Below are positions 22,888-38,279 of a stretch of 64,000 bases of DNA, one piece after another; within the stretch, counting starts at the first letter, position 1; each line of letters begins with the position of its first letter. A program made the position numbers and the translations under genes. The DNA comes from Xanthostigma xanthostigma. Lineage: Eukaryota; Arthropoda; Insecta; Raphidioptera; Raphidiidae. Where the stretch lies: positions 5,828,001 through 5,892,000 of the forward strand of contig OY754464.1 of the NCBI GenBank assembly GCA_963575645.1. The letters run 5' to 3'. The notes below the pieces were generated by a model. That model was not told where the DNA came from, searched no databases, and worked only from the letters and a program-made list of their open reading frames with translations.

Positions 22888-23409
22888 TAGTGATGTGCCG
22901 GATATCCGTATCCGCGGATATCCGAGAGAGAAGAAAGATCCGTATCCGTTAGTTTTTGGCGGATCTTTTACCTTATTAATTTTCAATTCATAGATGAAAT
23001 TTTATATATGTATATAGGTGATTAGGTAATAATGAAAACCTGTTAAATTCCATTCAGAATATTTTTTTTTTTTTTAAATCGTATTTGGCACCTTTATATT
23101 GCAAACATTTATCGTAGTGAGTATCATACTAATAGTACATAACTCAAAGGTACTAAATCAACTATCTTTATAATGAGATATTGCACATCGATCTTTGGAA
23201 AGAGACAATCTGTTATGAGAGTTAACTCTTTAAGAGGTCAATAACTTTTTCCCATAACAGATAGTCTCTTTCCAAAGATCGATGTGCAATATTTACCGTC
23301 GCGTACTCTAAGAAAGTTAAGATCCGTATCCGCGGAACTTGAAACCAAATATCCGTATTCAGATCCGTAGCACGCGGATATACATTTTTAACGATCCGGC
23401 ACATCACTA
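22888..23409. mobile_element. hAT MITE, TAGTGATGTGCCGG family, copy C
   Basis: Same termini and internal hairpin as copies A and B. Perfect 8-bp duplication gttagaac at 22880-22887 and 23410-23417. Confidence 0.9.
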
Positions 23410-23417
23410 GTTAGAAC

Positions 23418-24396
23418 ACAAGTCCTAAACATTGTTGCGGTTTTTTTCTTTTGACGTCAGTGCATGTGTCACTGCTCCAGACGTATCTATACGGAATAGA
23501 CGAAAAAAATTGCGCACACAACATGCACTCTCATAACATAAATACGCAGTGAAAAGGTTAATTTAAAATTAAGAAAACGGATGTTAAAAGGAAAAAGTTT
23601 GTTTGAGGAAGTACCCTCGATAAATGAATTAACAAACAGAAAATTACGAAAATTTGGAGATATGTTGAAACCTTTTCAAAAATGACTCAGTTAAATTTTT
23701 GTGATCTTTGGTTGACTTTAAAAAAAGATATCGATAATTTTATTTCGCTGCACTTAACATGAGTCTTATGGGAATCTGTGATTTTGACGCACTCCACCAT
23801 TTATTATGTTATTGACAAACAGATTTTGATAAAATTTTGAGGAAATATAAACGAATATTCCATGAACATTTTTCTTTTTCCAAAACGTATAAAGCTTGCT
23901 TATGTTAATAGAAATAACTAAAATAAAGCCGAGATTTTTTAGCAATTCATAAACATGGCAACACAGCAATATTATTGGTTATGGCGCTTCATTCAGAGGT
24001 AAGTTACGAAACTGCAGCAAGTTACGAAACTGCAGCAATTTCGATAATGTATAAGAACATATGTAAATTGAGTAAATCGTACAATTTTTTAGAAACTTTT
24101 CTTCTCTTCCAATAATATTTTTTTTTGCTCATTTTCATAAATTAATGCGAATTTGACGAATATATTATATGGACACCGCGTGCTGACTATTCTATGCTGC
24201 GTACACTACATAAGCACTAGGTATACTTCTACAGCAAGGAATGCGGTGTTGCCAAATTATATACTACGTTACTCAAGTAGAAGACTGAAATTCTTTGACT
24301 TACTGCGTACCGAGGGTACTTCCTTAAATTATTTATGTATGAGAAAAAATGTGCACTGATTAAAATTAACAAATTTTAATATGTGGGACGACCCTA
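23418..24396. other. Intergenic between the 3' ends of CENP-E and TAF5
   Basis: No recognised gene. A short stretch near 23575-23685 reads like weakly coding sequence (LFEEVPSINELTNRKLRKFG) but I cannot assign it and it soon hits stops. The TAF5 3' UTR should lie at the right end. Confidence 0.3.
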
Positions 24397-27300
24397 TTAT
24401 GATGCTTCATACATGCCAACGGCCAATAACAAATTTCTTCTAGTGAAATGCAAACACAAAAGCGGTGAATTTTTTGTGGCATACGATCTCAATAGATACG
24501 AATCGCCCGAACGGACATCTGGATTGTGAGATACGTTGACGTCCTCGTTATTCGTCTCTTCTGCTAATTTCATGAAATCCCATAATTTCAGCGTGCAGTC
24601 CAATGAACCTGTTTGATAAAAAATAACGGTTGAAAAATGCAACATCGCCTAAATAATATCCAAGACAATAAATAGACACATACAGTGTGTCCCCGGATTG
24701 AGTTCACAATAGGTGAGATTGACCAAAAATTTTCGAATTGGAATTTCATATTTTGGGATTCCGCCCTGCTTGGTCTGAAACTTATTTTTAGTCTACTTTC
24801 GATTTTTTTTTTAAATCAAGTAGGCCTTTACAGTAGAGCAAAATCTCTTTTCGTTACAGGTAAAGTACCTTTTCCGTACATAGTACGCAAAAGTGTCACT
24901 AAGAAAAGTTGTTCACAGTGAAATATTACGGCGTTATGCAAATTTTCAGAATGATCGGCCTACTTTGATAAAATCCGCTTTTGTTTTGTTTTGTTTGAAA
25001 AACAATCGCGTGGAGGAAGCCAAATAGAGTAATAATATTAGAGTTTAATTTATTTTTTTGATAAACTAAAAATTTGAATTTTAATTTGATCATTTCTAAT
25101 CACCCTGTTTTCTCATCTAAGATTTATCATGTAATCGTTAATAATAAATATTTTTCTCCTATTTTCTACTAATTACTAATTACTCTATTTGACTTCCTTC
25201 ACGCGATTGTTTTTCAAAAAAAAACAAAACAAAAGCGGATTTTATCAAAGTAGGCCAATCATTCTGAAAATTTGCATAACGCCTTAATTTTTCATTATGA
25301 ACAATTTTTCTTAGCGACACTTTTGCGTACTATGAACGGAAAAGGTACTTTACCTGAAACGAAAAGAGGTTTTGCTCAATTGTAAAGGCCTACTTGATTT
25401 AAAAAAATCGAAAGTAAACTAAAAACAAGTTTCAGACCAAGCAGTGCGGAATGCCAAAATATGAAATTCCAATTCGAAAATTTTTGGTCAATCTCACCTA
25501 TTCTGAACTCAATCCGGGAACACACTGTATATTCTAGTGATGTAACAAATTACGCAGTCGCGAATATTCGTATATTTTTTTACATTTACATTCGCAAAAT
25601 TCACGTGAAAATTAATATGAAATCGACGACAGATACTAGCATTCGCGAATGTCTAAAAATTGATATTCGTTACATCACTAATACAATCAAAACATTCAGC
25701 GTACAGCGGGAGCAAACATGCTACAACAGGAGAGCATTTCAAATGAGCGGAGCAACCGCAATCATGATCACCGTCTATCAGAGGCTGATGGGCTCAAATA
25801 TTCCGACCCGCGAACATAACTTTGTCCAGAGTGGACATAAGAAAGTATCCGTGTGGTGAAACGTGTTTGCTTCCACTGTCCGATATTAATTTGCGTAGAT
25901 GTCAATACCTGAAGCTAGAAGATTTCCATCCCGGCTAAATGTTAACGAATGAATGGGCGCAGTATGACTGCACAGTTCAGCAACTAAGTGTCCGTGTGCC
26001 AAATCCCAAATAAGGATGCGTTTATCTGATCCGGCCGACGCTAAAAATCTACCATCCACCGAGAAACATAAAATGTATATAGCACCCTAAAAACAATAAT
26101 AGAAACGTATATAAATGAATAATCTTTATTGTATGAAGGAGCAAGATATTTCATAATTTTAGAATGAATTATTATTTTCCATATTTAACCAATATTTAAT
26201 GTTAGGAAGTACAAGCAACGCTAAAGCTTAACCACAAAGCTCGTGTGCGTTCTACATGAGAGACTTTCTTGCGTTCAGGCGCTGACCTGCGCCCCGAAAC
26301 AGCACATGAAATGTCATCATCAGATACATCCAGTGTACACTGTGCAACACCTAAGCCACAAGTTATAGCGTGTTATTTGGATCGGCTTTGAGCTGCATTT
26401 ACCGTCAGCACATTAGCACAAATAAGCATCTATCACTGTCATATGCTACAAGTTTTCACTGAATCTATCTCATTCAGTCAACACCTTTGACGGTTTTGAC
26501 TCGGCTGTACATACACACAGGATACACGACACATGGCTTATGGCAGTAGTGACTAGTGTTTCGGTGTCTATTGTAGTTTGTTGTCAACAGTGTTTGAAAA
26601 AAAGTCAATAATTGAAACATCATAAACATGGATGTGATTCCTAACACGTGTTTGGAGGTACCTTCGTTTAACCTTGCAGAACAACCATTTAAAAATGTAT
26701 AAAGTGTTTATTTCTACTTACTTTATGGCCAGTCATTAGACGAACTTGTGTGCCAAGCAAACAATCCCAAAGGCATACGGTTCTGTCACTTGACCCTGTC
26801 GCTATGTAATTTGAATTTGGATGAAACTGGACACACTAAAAAAGATTTATAGATATATAAGTTTTATATTCAGCTGGCACTTCACATGGCTATTTGTATT
26901 TGTGTATTTGGCAAACAATTACCAAGTGTGGACAGTCTATTTGACAAAGTGTTGGCCTTTTTGCCTATTTGACAAATAAGGCCAATACCAAATACGCGTT
27001 ACCGTGCGCTTGTCGGTTTTTCGAGGCACATCAAAGGAGTCAAATAAACGCAAATAAACCGTCCACACAATGGCCATATTCAGAAGCGCACGCGCCGTGA
27101 ACCTGTACGGACGTGCAGTATTTTTGTGTCTGTGCTGTGAGCGAGAACTGGAACAATTACTATTGAAAATGAATTGGGACAATGAAACAGTGCTAAAATT
27201 CCTGGAATTTTGAACCCTGCGTTCTGCTGCCAAATGTTTGTGTGTTTGCTATTTGACTGCCATGTGTGGATGGTCGTATTTGCCTCTATTTGGATGTTTG

Positions 27301-30300
27301 TCTTGAACGTCATATATTTTGCCAAATACAACAAACACCCAATAGCGAACACAAATAGCCATGTGAAGTGCCACCTTTAGATGCATGGCAATTAGTTGAA
27401 AATTATGACACATGCACCAACTACAGGATTAGACCAAATTACGTGTATTTTTGGCGCGTCATAAAAAAAATTACAAGAGTTAACTTTTACGATGCGCGCG
27501 CGCATACTGTAACATCAAAATTAACAGAATAAATTTGTTCACAGAAAAAGGCTACCAACAGAATAGCGGTAGCGATCGCACGCGCGTAGCGTCTAACAGC
27601 TGTATTTATTCTAATTTCACTCCAGTCGTTTTACTATTTCATTTGCATGCATGCAAAATAAAAATTAGTTTTTGATCACGCCAAAGAAGTATAACTTCTA
27701 ACTCGTGTACAGAGGTGCAAGCACCATTTTTTTTTTATTAATAACACAACACGTAAAAAACACATTGGCCTCAGAATTTAGTATTTAGTAATTTACTAAA
27801 TACTAAATTCTATTTTTTAAACGCAGTACTCACATCAACATCTGAATAATGTCCTGCGAAAATGTGTAGAGGTTGAAAATGATCCGTTGCCCAAAGTCTT
27901 GCCGTTTTGTCGTGCGATGCCGTTGCGAAATAATATCCGTGCGGAGCAAATCTCACATCCCAGATTGGATACAAATGTCCTTTGTAAGAAACTACGCATG
28001 TCCATGTCTGCAGACTCCACAGTCTTACTGAAACAATACACACAATATTAATACAGCTGAACCTTTTACAACGCACTGGATGTGCAATTGCGGAGCACAC
28101 ACATTTACATGGACAATTTCACTGATTTTTTTTTGGAAGTGTATTTTAGCCCATCATCAGTCATTTTTTCTCTCGACTGTGCATTTAGACATCGTAATCA
28201 ACGCTGTTGTTTTTCAAATAGCAACATATAATTTTTTGTTACATTTTCGAAATCTTCATTTTTTCTCTATAAATTAATATAAAATTTTCATAAGGTTACA
28301 TAAGAAAATATTCGAGAAAATTTAAAGACACGGTAATACAATGGTAATAATTATTATTAATATTATTTACATATGTGTGGAGTGCAATGGAAAATAATAA
28401 ATTGATAACGTTTTTCTCGACTTTTTAAAGTGAAACTTTTATTCTATCGCCCCGAATTTTTCTGGCCGTCTGCTGCATGTCGCATTACAGGCGGCCGCGG
28501 AGTAGGGGTAAAGTGAAAGGCGCTCGGTAGAGCAGCCAAGGCCAATATGGCGGCGCCCATGGTTAGCATCAGCTGACCGTGTAGTATGTATAACACATAG
28601 TCAGTCTGTCATGCGGGCAAGTGCTGTACAGTGTTTACATGTTCTTATTCATGTGAATATTGTTGTTTATAATTAATCGTGATGGATAAGTGTCTACAAT
28701 CCAATAAAAGTTTCACTTGCGTCGTGGTTTCTTAAAACCACACAACTGTTTTTTCTTATGTAACGTTATGAAAATTTTATATGAATTTATAAAGAAAAAA
28801 ATGGAGATTTTGAAAATGTAACAAAAAATATATGTTGCCATTTGAAAAAAAAGAAATGCATGTACCTTTCCGGTTGAGTTTGAAGTACAAAAAAATATAC
28901 CTCAGCAGTTCCAACAGTAAATCTCGAGTTGAACAAAAAAAAAAAAAAACTATTTAAACTTTTTTTTGTACCTAGTAGGATACACGAACTCGTTAATATA
29001 CTTACTTGTGCCATCCTCGGAACACGATAAGAGAAGCGTTCTGTCCGGAGAAAATGCGACTCGGTACACGGGTCCACTGTGGCCATACAGTGTTCGACAA
29101 GTTTCACCTGATCGTTCATCCATCATACGAACTAGAACATCATCTAGAATCAAGAATACATTAGTTACATAATCAATGTAACACGAACAATAAAAACTAG
29201 TATAAACCAGCTAGTCTAGAGATAGCGTACGGGATTCCCGGCTTGCTTTATAATTTTCCTTTTGTCGTAGCATAATAATACACAGTGGCACTTTCTTAAT
29301 TCAAAGTCAAAGGGATCAGCCCAAAACTTCTAATTATCGAATTTTTTAATTTGATGTCGTTTCTTTCTTTCAAATTGTGAAGCCTTTCTACCTTGGTGGA
29401 GAAACATTTTTTACTTAATTTAACCCAGTTTTCTCGCAATTTTGCACTTTTTCTTGCGAGAAAAAAATAAGCGCGTGATATTTGCTGAGAACCCCCCCCC
29501 CCTTCTCCCACGTAAGACTGGGTGAGGCTCGGCTCGACCTCCCCTCCCCTCTAACTCATCACGTAGTTTTTGAACGCAGTTTGAAGTAACGAAGTTCCAC
29601 TGCATAGCCTGTTACTCGGGAAGAGCTATACTTTTGAACAGCGAAAGAGAAAAAATTGGTTCAATAGTTCCCGAGATTACCCGCCGCAAACAAACATACA
29701 AAACTTTCTTTGTTATAATATTAGTATGATGGAAAATAATTTATAATTACCGGCTTCTCTGTCTATGTCTTGCAACTGTTCTGCCGATTTCATTGTTTTC
29801 AACTTCTGTGGTACAAGACTCCATACTTTTATTAACGACTCACTAAAACCAACCGCCATCAAACTAGAATCTTCACAAATTTCGGCACAAGTAACGCTAA
29901 AAAAACACATAAATGTAGTTATTCTTAGCATAAACTGCATTTGTAGTATGAAATACAAGCTCTGTTCCAACCTCTCTGCGAACGGTAATATTATCGTCAC
30001 AGTCTTGCGCGGTAGTTCAAAAACCAATACAAACAGTTTCGTTTTAGCTACTGCGCAAGACTGTGATGATAATATTACCATTCGCAGAGAGGTTGCAACA
30101 GAGCTACAGTAAAACCTGTGTATTTTCAACTTGTCGGAATTAATCGATCCGGGTATTTTCAACTCTGCTCCCGTCCTCACTTCAAAGCAGTAATAGACCC
30201 ACGAAATATGGATATAAAGAGGTGAAACGCAATGTTACAAAAGTGGTTTCGATTGGATGGACACGTAGAGTTCGTTTAAACCAATACTATATACAATGGC

Positions 30301-32636
30301 AATCAAGTACGAAAAGCCCTGAGCGAACTAAATATAACAAGTTTTACAAAATATGAAACATATCTCATTCATTTCCGCGATAGCGAAGGGGGCTGGGGCG
30401 CCAAGCTGGTTGTTTGCCCCGGGTGAAACTATTTAAAACCAACAGACAAACATTTTCGATACACATTATCTCGCATAGATAACAAACAGTGGTCTTTGCT
30501 ACCATTTTATACATTAACATTGATAAAAAAATAAATACCTGTGTACTGAATTCAGCAGCGTATAAAAACAAGCCGACGGCAAAGTTTCCGGGCCCAGTGT
30601 TATACGTTTCGATGCTTCACGCATCGCTTTAGCTTTCTCCAGTTTATCTGTGTCCTTCCTGAAACGTGACAACAAACAAAATAGTATTTCAGAACTGACC
30701 AATGGTGATCCACGATTCCATAAATTAAATATCAACAATCATCCCAAGTTGGGCAGGAAATCCTTATTAATTTATAAAATTTTGAACTTATTGTTCATGT
30801 TTTGAGGAAATAAAATAAATAAATAAATAACTAAAATAAATAAATAAACAATGGATGAATAACAAATGCTACTCGACATTGGATGTAGCATCTGGTGGAA
30901 GAAAGTAAAAATACATATCCAATTAACAGGCTTCAAAACGATCTTGTGCCTTTCTACAGAGGGAACATACAGCATGTAAACACGTAAGGTGTACATAGGG
31001 AAATTAACATTGGGAAAAAATGACTGGATCAGAGTGAGCCTTGAAATCTTGTTTTTCAATTTGACAGATAATATTCTTTTGCAAAATGAATGTGAATATT
31101 CAAATGATTACAACATAATCGGACTTTTTTTATTAATGGGACATTAAATTCCCAAAAATACTTAAATATGGCGCGAGATCAAATATCTCCGCCTATTCGT
31201 GTTGAACCTAAAGACATTGGGTCACTCATTTACCAACGCACATACGTCATACCAGTAAGACAATTTTTGAATGAAATGTTTCCAAACAGATGGAGTTGTT
31301 TTTTTGTTTTATTTTTGTACAAAAAAATTAAAATAATGATTTATAAGAGCTTTTTATTATTAAAAAAGCCAAGTAAAATAAAAATAAATCAAAATAAAAT
31401 AGAAATCCTCAAGATTACAACGATAATTCAATAGAATAGTCATGGCTAACTCTGATCCAAGTATTTTTCCCCAATGCTAATTTCCCTATGTGCACCTTAC
31501 GCGTTTACACACTGTATATTCAAAAATGTTTATTTAAATTGTAAAATTTTACTGTTAATGATTTAAAAATGATTATTTTATGAAGGAATAAAATAAGGTT
31601 TACTTACAAATCGGGCAACGGAATTCTATCTGGCGGGGGTGCATTTGGATCCGATTTAGTTTTTTTGGAAAATAAAGGATCACGTTTTGGTTTCTTCTTT
31701 TTCGGTTTATCCGGAGCATCCGCATCAGCGTCTTCATCTTCTTCGACCGGGGCTGCCAGTGATTGAAAATCGGGTTCCTTCGGTAAGCCGTAAAACACTT
31801 TGGTTTTATTAGCTAAAAAAAATTATGTGAAACGTTAGTCGTTTATAGAGATTAGCGTTGGGAATCACTTGGAACATAGCAGATCATTTTTGTACAATAC
31901 CTTGCCGCGTCGCTTCGCCCATCAACGCTCCGGACGTTGCATCGATCTGTTGTTTGTTTCTAGCGACTCCTTCATACATATCAAAATACAGATGCTCCTG
32001 CACAATATTCAGCAACACGGATGCGCGTTTTTCTTGAAGATGTCTTTTGAGTAGAGACAGCGTATCTCGAGACATTCTAATAACGAATTCATTGCTTTTA
32101 AAAGTATCAGTCAACTCATTTCCTTTCATATGATCTTTATTTACTAGTTGTGAAAGTCGTTTTAAATCTTCTTGATAATATTCGTCTTGTTCGGGACCGT
32201 ATTTTTCCATTAATAGCTGTGCCTTCTCTGAATGGCCATTATATACCAGTTCTAAATACATATGAACCAATATGGGGTACAATATCATGCCTAATTCATG
32301 TTTATATATGTCCAAAGAGCCTTCGACAAATTTTTTTAGTTCAAGATATGAACTTTCGTATACTTCAGGATCGCCTTCGCTTTTATAAGCTGCTAATACA
32401 CTATTTACTTCAGAATCGCCTTGTATATTTTCAGCAGATGAAACATCACCTAGGTTTGCTTCTTTTTTCAATAGTTCCTCGGTGCCCTGGTACAAAAATT
32501 AAATAGACATTAGACACTGAAGAAATTTAAACTGTATATTGATTAAAAGTTAAAACAAACAGTTACATACCTTTAAATTATATTTTTTGAGTACTTGTAA
32601 AACTGCCAATAAAGTTTTCTTCTCAGGCTGAGCCAT
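24397..32636 (-). CDS. Taf5: TAF5, transcription initiation factor TFIID subunit 5, 10 exons, 652 aa
   Basis: A WD40 scaffold subunit of TFIID (and of SAGA-type complexes in some species) in the nucleus. Exons in transcript order: 32571-32636, 31901-32486, 31608-31812, 30539-30658, 29751-29896, 29006-29143, 27834-28027, 26722-26835, 25909-26086, 24397-24608; total 1959 nt, GT-AG throughout. The N-terminus is a LisH motif ([20 protein letters not shown]). Exon 2 encodes the TAF5 NTD2 domain ([37 protein letters not shown]). A lysine-rich linker ([11 protein letters not shown]) follows, then about six WD40 repeats with hallmarks [51 protein letters not shown] and [13 protein letters not shown], ending [12 protein letters not shown]. 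Close in size to fly TAF5 (~700 aa) and shorter than human (800 aa) mainly at the low-complexity N-terminal part. Divergent from ILF2. Introns are loaded with DNA transposons. Confidence 0.96.
24683..25527. mobile_element. Fold-back element with mariner-like ends, ~845 bp (last TAF5 intron)
   Basis: Ends CAGTGTGTCCCCGGATTGAG and the inverse CAATCCGGGAACACACTG, flanked by TA on both sides. The arms are about 300-350 bp (for example AAGCGGATTTTATCAAAGTA / its complement) with an AT-rich centre near 25100. There is no transposase. Confidence 0.85.
25535..25680. mobile_element. hAT-like MITE, TAGTGATGTAAC family, copy 2
   Basis: Short element with ends TAGTGATGTAAC and GTTACATCACTA. It shares termini with 8440-8902 but is much shorter. 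It lies 8 bp right of the fold-back element. The 8-mers on its two sides do not match. Confidence 0.6.
26150..26698 (+). mobile_element. CAGTGGCGG-end element, copy 2 (TAF5 intron 8)
   Basis: It matches 39976-40493 from ATATTTAATGTTAGGAA through CACTGTCATATGC and CATAAACATGGATG, same orientation. It accounts for nearly the whole intron. Confidence 0.65.
26875..27373. mobile_element. Inverted-repeat MITE, ~500 bp (TAF5 intron 7)
   Basis: Ends TGGCACTTCACATGGCTATT and AATAGCCATGTGAAGTGCCA are perfect inverted repeats over at least 20 bp. The interior is rich in 'atttgac/tgtttg' motifs. The superfamily is not assigned. Confidence 0.8.
28190..28990. mobile_element. Fold-back repeat interrupted by another element (TAF5 intron 6)
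   Basis: Related to 22333-22668: CGAGTTGAACAAAA, CAAATGGCAACATAT-type and CATAAGGTTACATAAG blocks recur. The GTGAAACTTTTATT-end element at 28430-28716 lies between the two halves. Confidence 0.6.
28430..28716 (-). mobile_element. GTGAAACTTTTATT-end repeat, full copy 2 (TAF5 intron 6)
   Basis: Inverted relative to 12322-12630, same termini and the same less AT-rich interior around GGCGGCCGCGGAGTAGG. Confidence 0.7.
29958..30105. mobile_element. Hairpin MITE, copy 3 (TAF5 intron 4)
   Basis: The arms AGCTCTGTTCCAACCTCTCT and AGAGAGGTTGCAACAGAGCT are almost perfect; the fold extends through GCGAACGGTAATATTATCGT and its partner. Confidence 0.85.
30806..30850. repeat. Microsatellite (AAAT)n
   Basis: AAATAAAATAAATAAATAAA-type run in TAF5 intron 3. 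Confidence 0.7.
30970..31514. mobile_element. Tc1/mariner-type MITE, full copy (TAF5 intron 3)
   Basis: Same termini and interior as 6307-6874 and flanked by TA. It keeps the transposase-like fragment [17 protein letters not shown] and [13 protein letters not shown] in one frame. Confidence 0.85.
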
Positions 32637-33250
32637 TTTGTGTTATTAATATTAATTAAAGTAGCTAATTCCAATATATTTACGAAATTCACCCTGAAAT
32701 CTCAAAACATGCTTAAATAAACACTTCAGCGATCTGTCAATCGACAGGTTTATTAACATAAGAAATACAAAAGACATCAAACCATAGACATACATACCAA
32801 ATATATCCAGAGACAAAGAATATAATATCTATGCACAAACTGCACCATAGAACTGCACTATAAAGGCCGCTGCACACGAAGCTAAAAACACTGCTAGATT
32901 CCTTGTTAGATTTGCCAACTAGTTTTCTAGCGCTGGCTTTCTTGATTGCTGTTAAGTACTCGCTTCACACGAGACTATTTTTCAAGCGTGTTTTGTGGAT
33001 AGATCTGGTGCGCGCGCAGTGACAGTTCGAATATAAACATTAAACACAGAGCAAAACGTGTCTGTTGTCTGGCAGAATGACGCCATGTGGGCGTTTGCTC
33101 AAGTGCCCACTTGAAGATATTGCTTCCTGATTGGTTCTCGCTCATACGTAGCAACAAATCTAGCAGGGAAAATAGCCCCTGTTCTAATTTTAAAACCTAT
33201 CTTCTAAGCTAGTAAGGCACCCCGCAGTGACGTCATTTCCAGCTTCGTAC

Positions 33251-34067
33251 CATAGATATATATATTTAATAGAGTACCCTATAGTATTTTGATTCTCAAG
33301 AGTCTTGACAGACAAACGGACAACAAAGTGATCCTCTAAGAGTTCCTTTTTTTCCTTTTGAGGTACGGAACCCTAAACAGGAATAAGAAAAAAAAACAGT
33401 TGTGTGTTTTCAAGAAACCACGACGCAAGTGAAACTTTTATTGGATTGTAGGCGTTGGATTGTAGACACTTATCCATCACGATTAATTATAAACAACAAT
33501 ATTCACATTCTATTTAATAGATTGCGGATACACTAGCGCTTCCTGTACATTTTAGAAGCCATTTTGTACGTAAAAAACGCCGTAAAAAGCGCGCGAGATT
33601 CAAAAATATTAATTATTTTATTATATGATTTTATTGAGAAAAACGACAAAACTCACAGTAAACAGTGATATTTCGCTCCAAAACCTATTTTTACAAAATT
33701 GAGCATAAATATAATGTAAAAGCTTAGAACATTTTACAATGTCAATTTGGCATCAAGGTTGACAAGCATTGATGCCAATTTGACAATGTAAAATGTTCTA
33801 AGCTTTTATATTATATTTATGCTCAGTTTTGTAATTTTTGAAACGTTTCAATATAAAAATAGGTTTTGGAGCGAAATATCACTGTTTACTGCGAGTTTTA
33901 TCGTTTTTCCATTAATATCATATTATAGAATATTTAATCTTTTTGAATCCCGCGCACTTTTTACGGCGTTTTCCACGTACAAAATGGCTTCCATATGGCT
34001 TCTAATTGGAACCATTCCGCACAATGCTCAAGGATAGGCATCCGCTATCTAATAATATATATCTATG
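33251..34067. mobile_element. Fold-back element with CATAGATATAT ends, nested in a MITE
   Basis: Ends CATAGATATATATAT and ATATATATCTATG; perfect 8-bp duplication cttcgtac at 33243-33250 and 34068-34075. The long arms (about 33545-33755 and 33775-33995) include AAAATGGCTTC / GAAGCCATTTT and meet at TTTGGCATCAAGGTTGACAA. A further insert occupies 33273-33511. Confidence 0.85.
33273..33511. mobile_element. Third-level insert inside the fold-back element
   Basis: Flanked by the 9-bp repeat atttaatag (33264-33272 and 33512-33520). It is made of two repeat pieces: the 'GAGGTACGGAACCC' repeat (33290-33376) and a partial copy of the GTGAAACTTTTATT-end repeat (33431-33510). Confidence 0.7.
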
Positions 34068-34327
34068 CTTCGTACCCTGCTTAGCGGCTAGCAGAACTCC
34101 TAGCAGCGTTTCTAGCCTCGTGTGCATCGGACTTAAATACATCCATGGTATTGTATTTTCCCGGAGAATTTCCTATTGTTAGTGTATGTTCTCTGGTGAT
34201 AGTTGTATCTAGATTAGATGCTATTCTTGATACATCAACGCAACTCCGCCATTTGTGTTAATTTTTGGTTAATGATTAAAGTGCCGGCTGATATTATTTA
34301 GATAATTACACATTTTCTTGGGAAAAA

Positions 34328-37934
<3,607 letters not shown>

Positions 37935-37948
37935 TTTAAATCTAATTT

Positions 37949-37954
37949 AATAAA
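37949..37954 (+). terminator. Candidate poly(A) signal of ILF2
   Basis: AATAAA 15 bp after the TGA stop (37932-37934). That is unusually close, but it is the first one. Confidence 0.5.
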
Positions 37955-38068
37955 AATTTATATAACTACAAGTATACAGGATATTTTCTAAGAATACATT
38001 AATCACGCTACACATTTAAAATTGTTTTGTAAGTATATTATATTTACGATTAATACTAATATCGGCAA

Positions 38069-38279
38069 TGTCCCTATGTCTCTGCGAACGGTAGTATTAT
38101 CGTCACAGTCATGCAAAACTGTTTTGTATCGGTTTTGTGCGCATGCGCCGACTTTGCACTGTTTTGTGGCTTAAAGGACAGTTCTAAGAACCGTTCTAAT
38201 CTCGGTTGGGACACGTTTTAGCTACTGCGCATGACTGTGCCGATAATATTACCGTTCGCAGAGAGGTTGGAACAGAGCT
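38069..38279. mobile_element. Hairpin MITE, copy 4 (ILF2-SGCB intergenic)
   Basis: Arms CTCTGCGAACGGTAGTATTA and TAATATTACCGTTCGCAGAG; the largest member, with an extra internal segment around CATGCGCCGACTTTGC. Confidence 0.8.

Larger units (their letters stand above)
32862..34135. mobile_element. MITE, 'GCACACGAGGCTGG' family, copy 2, host of nested insertions
   Basis: Left end CCGCTGCACACGAAGCT, right end TCTAGCCTCGTGTGCATCGG. The continuity of the family sequence is broken at 33251-34067 by a second element that duplicated cttcgtac. Confidence 0.75.

Noticed and set aside
31168-31434. Open frame of 88 codons in TAF5 intron 3
   Set aside because: It is the transposase remnant inside a mariner-type MITE, present in the other copies too.
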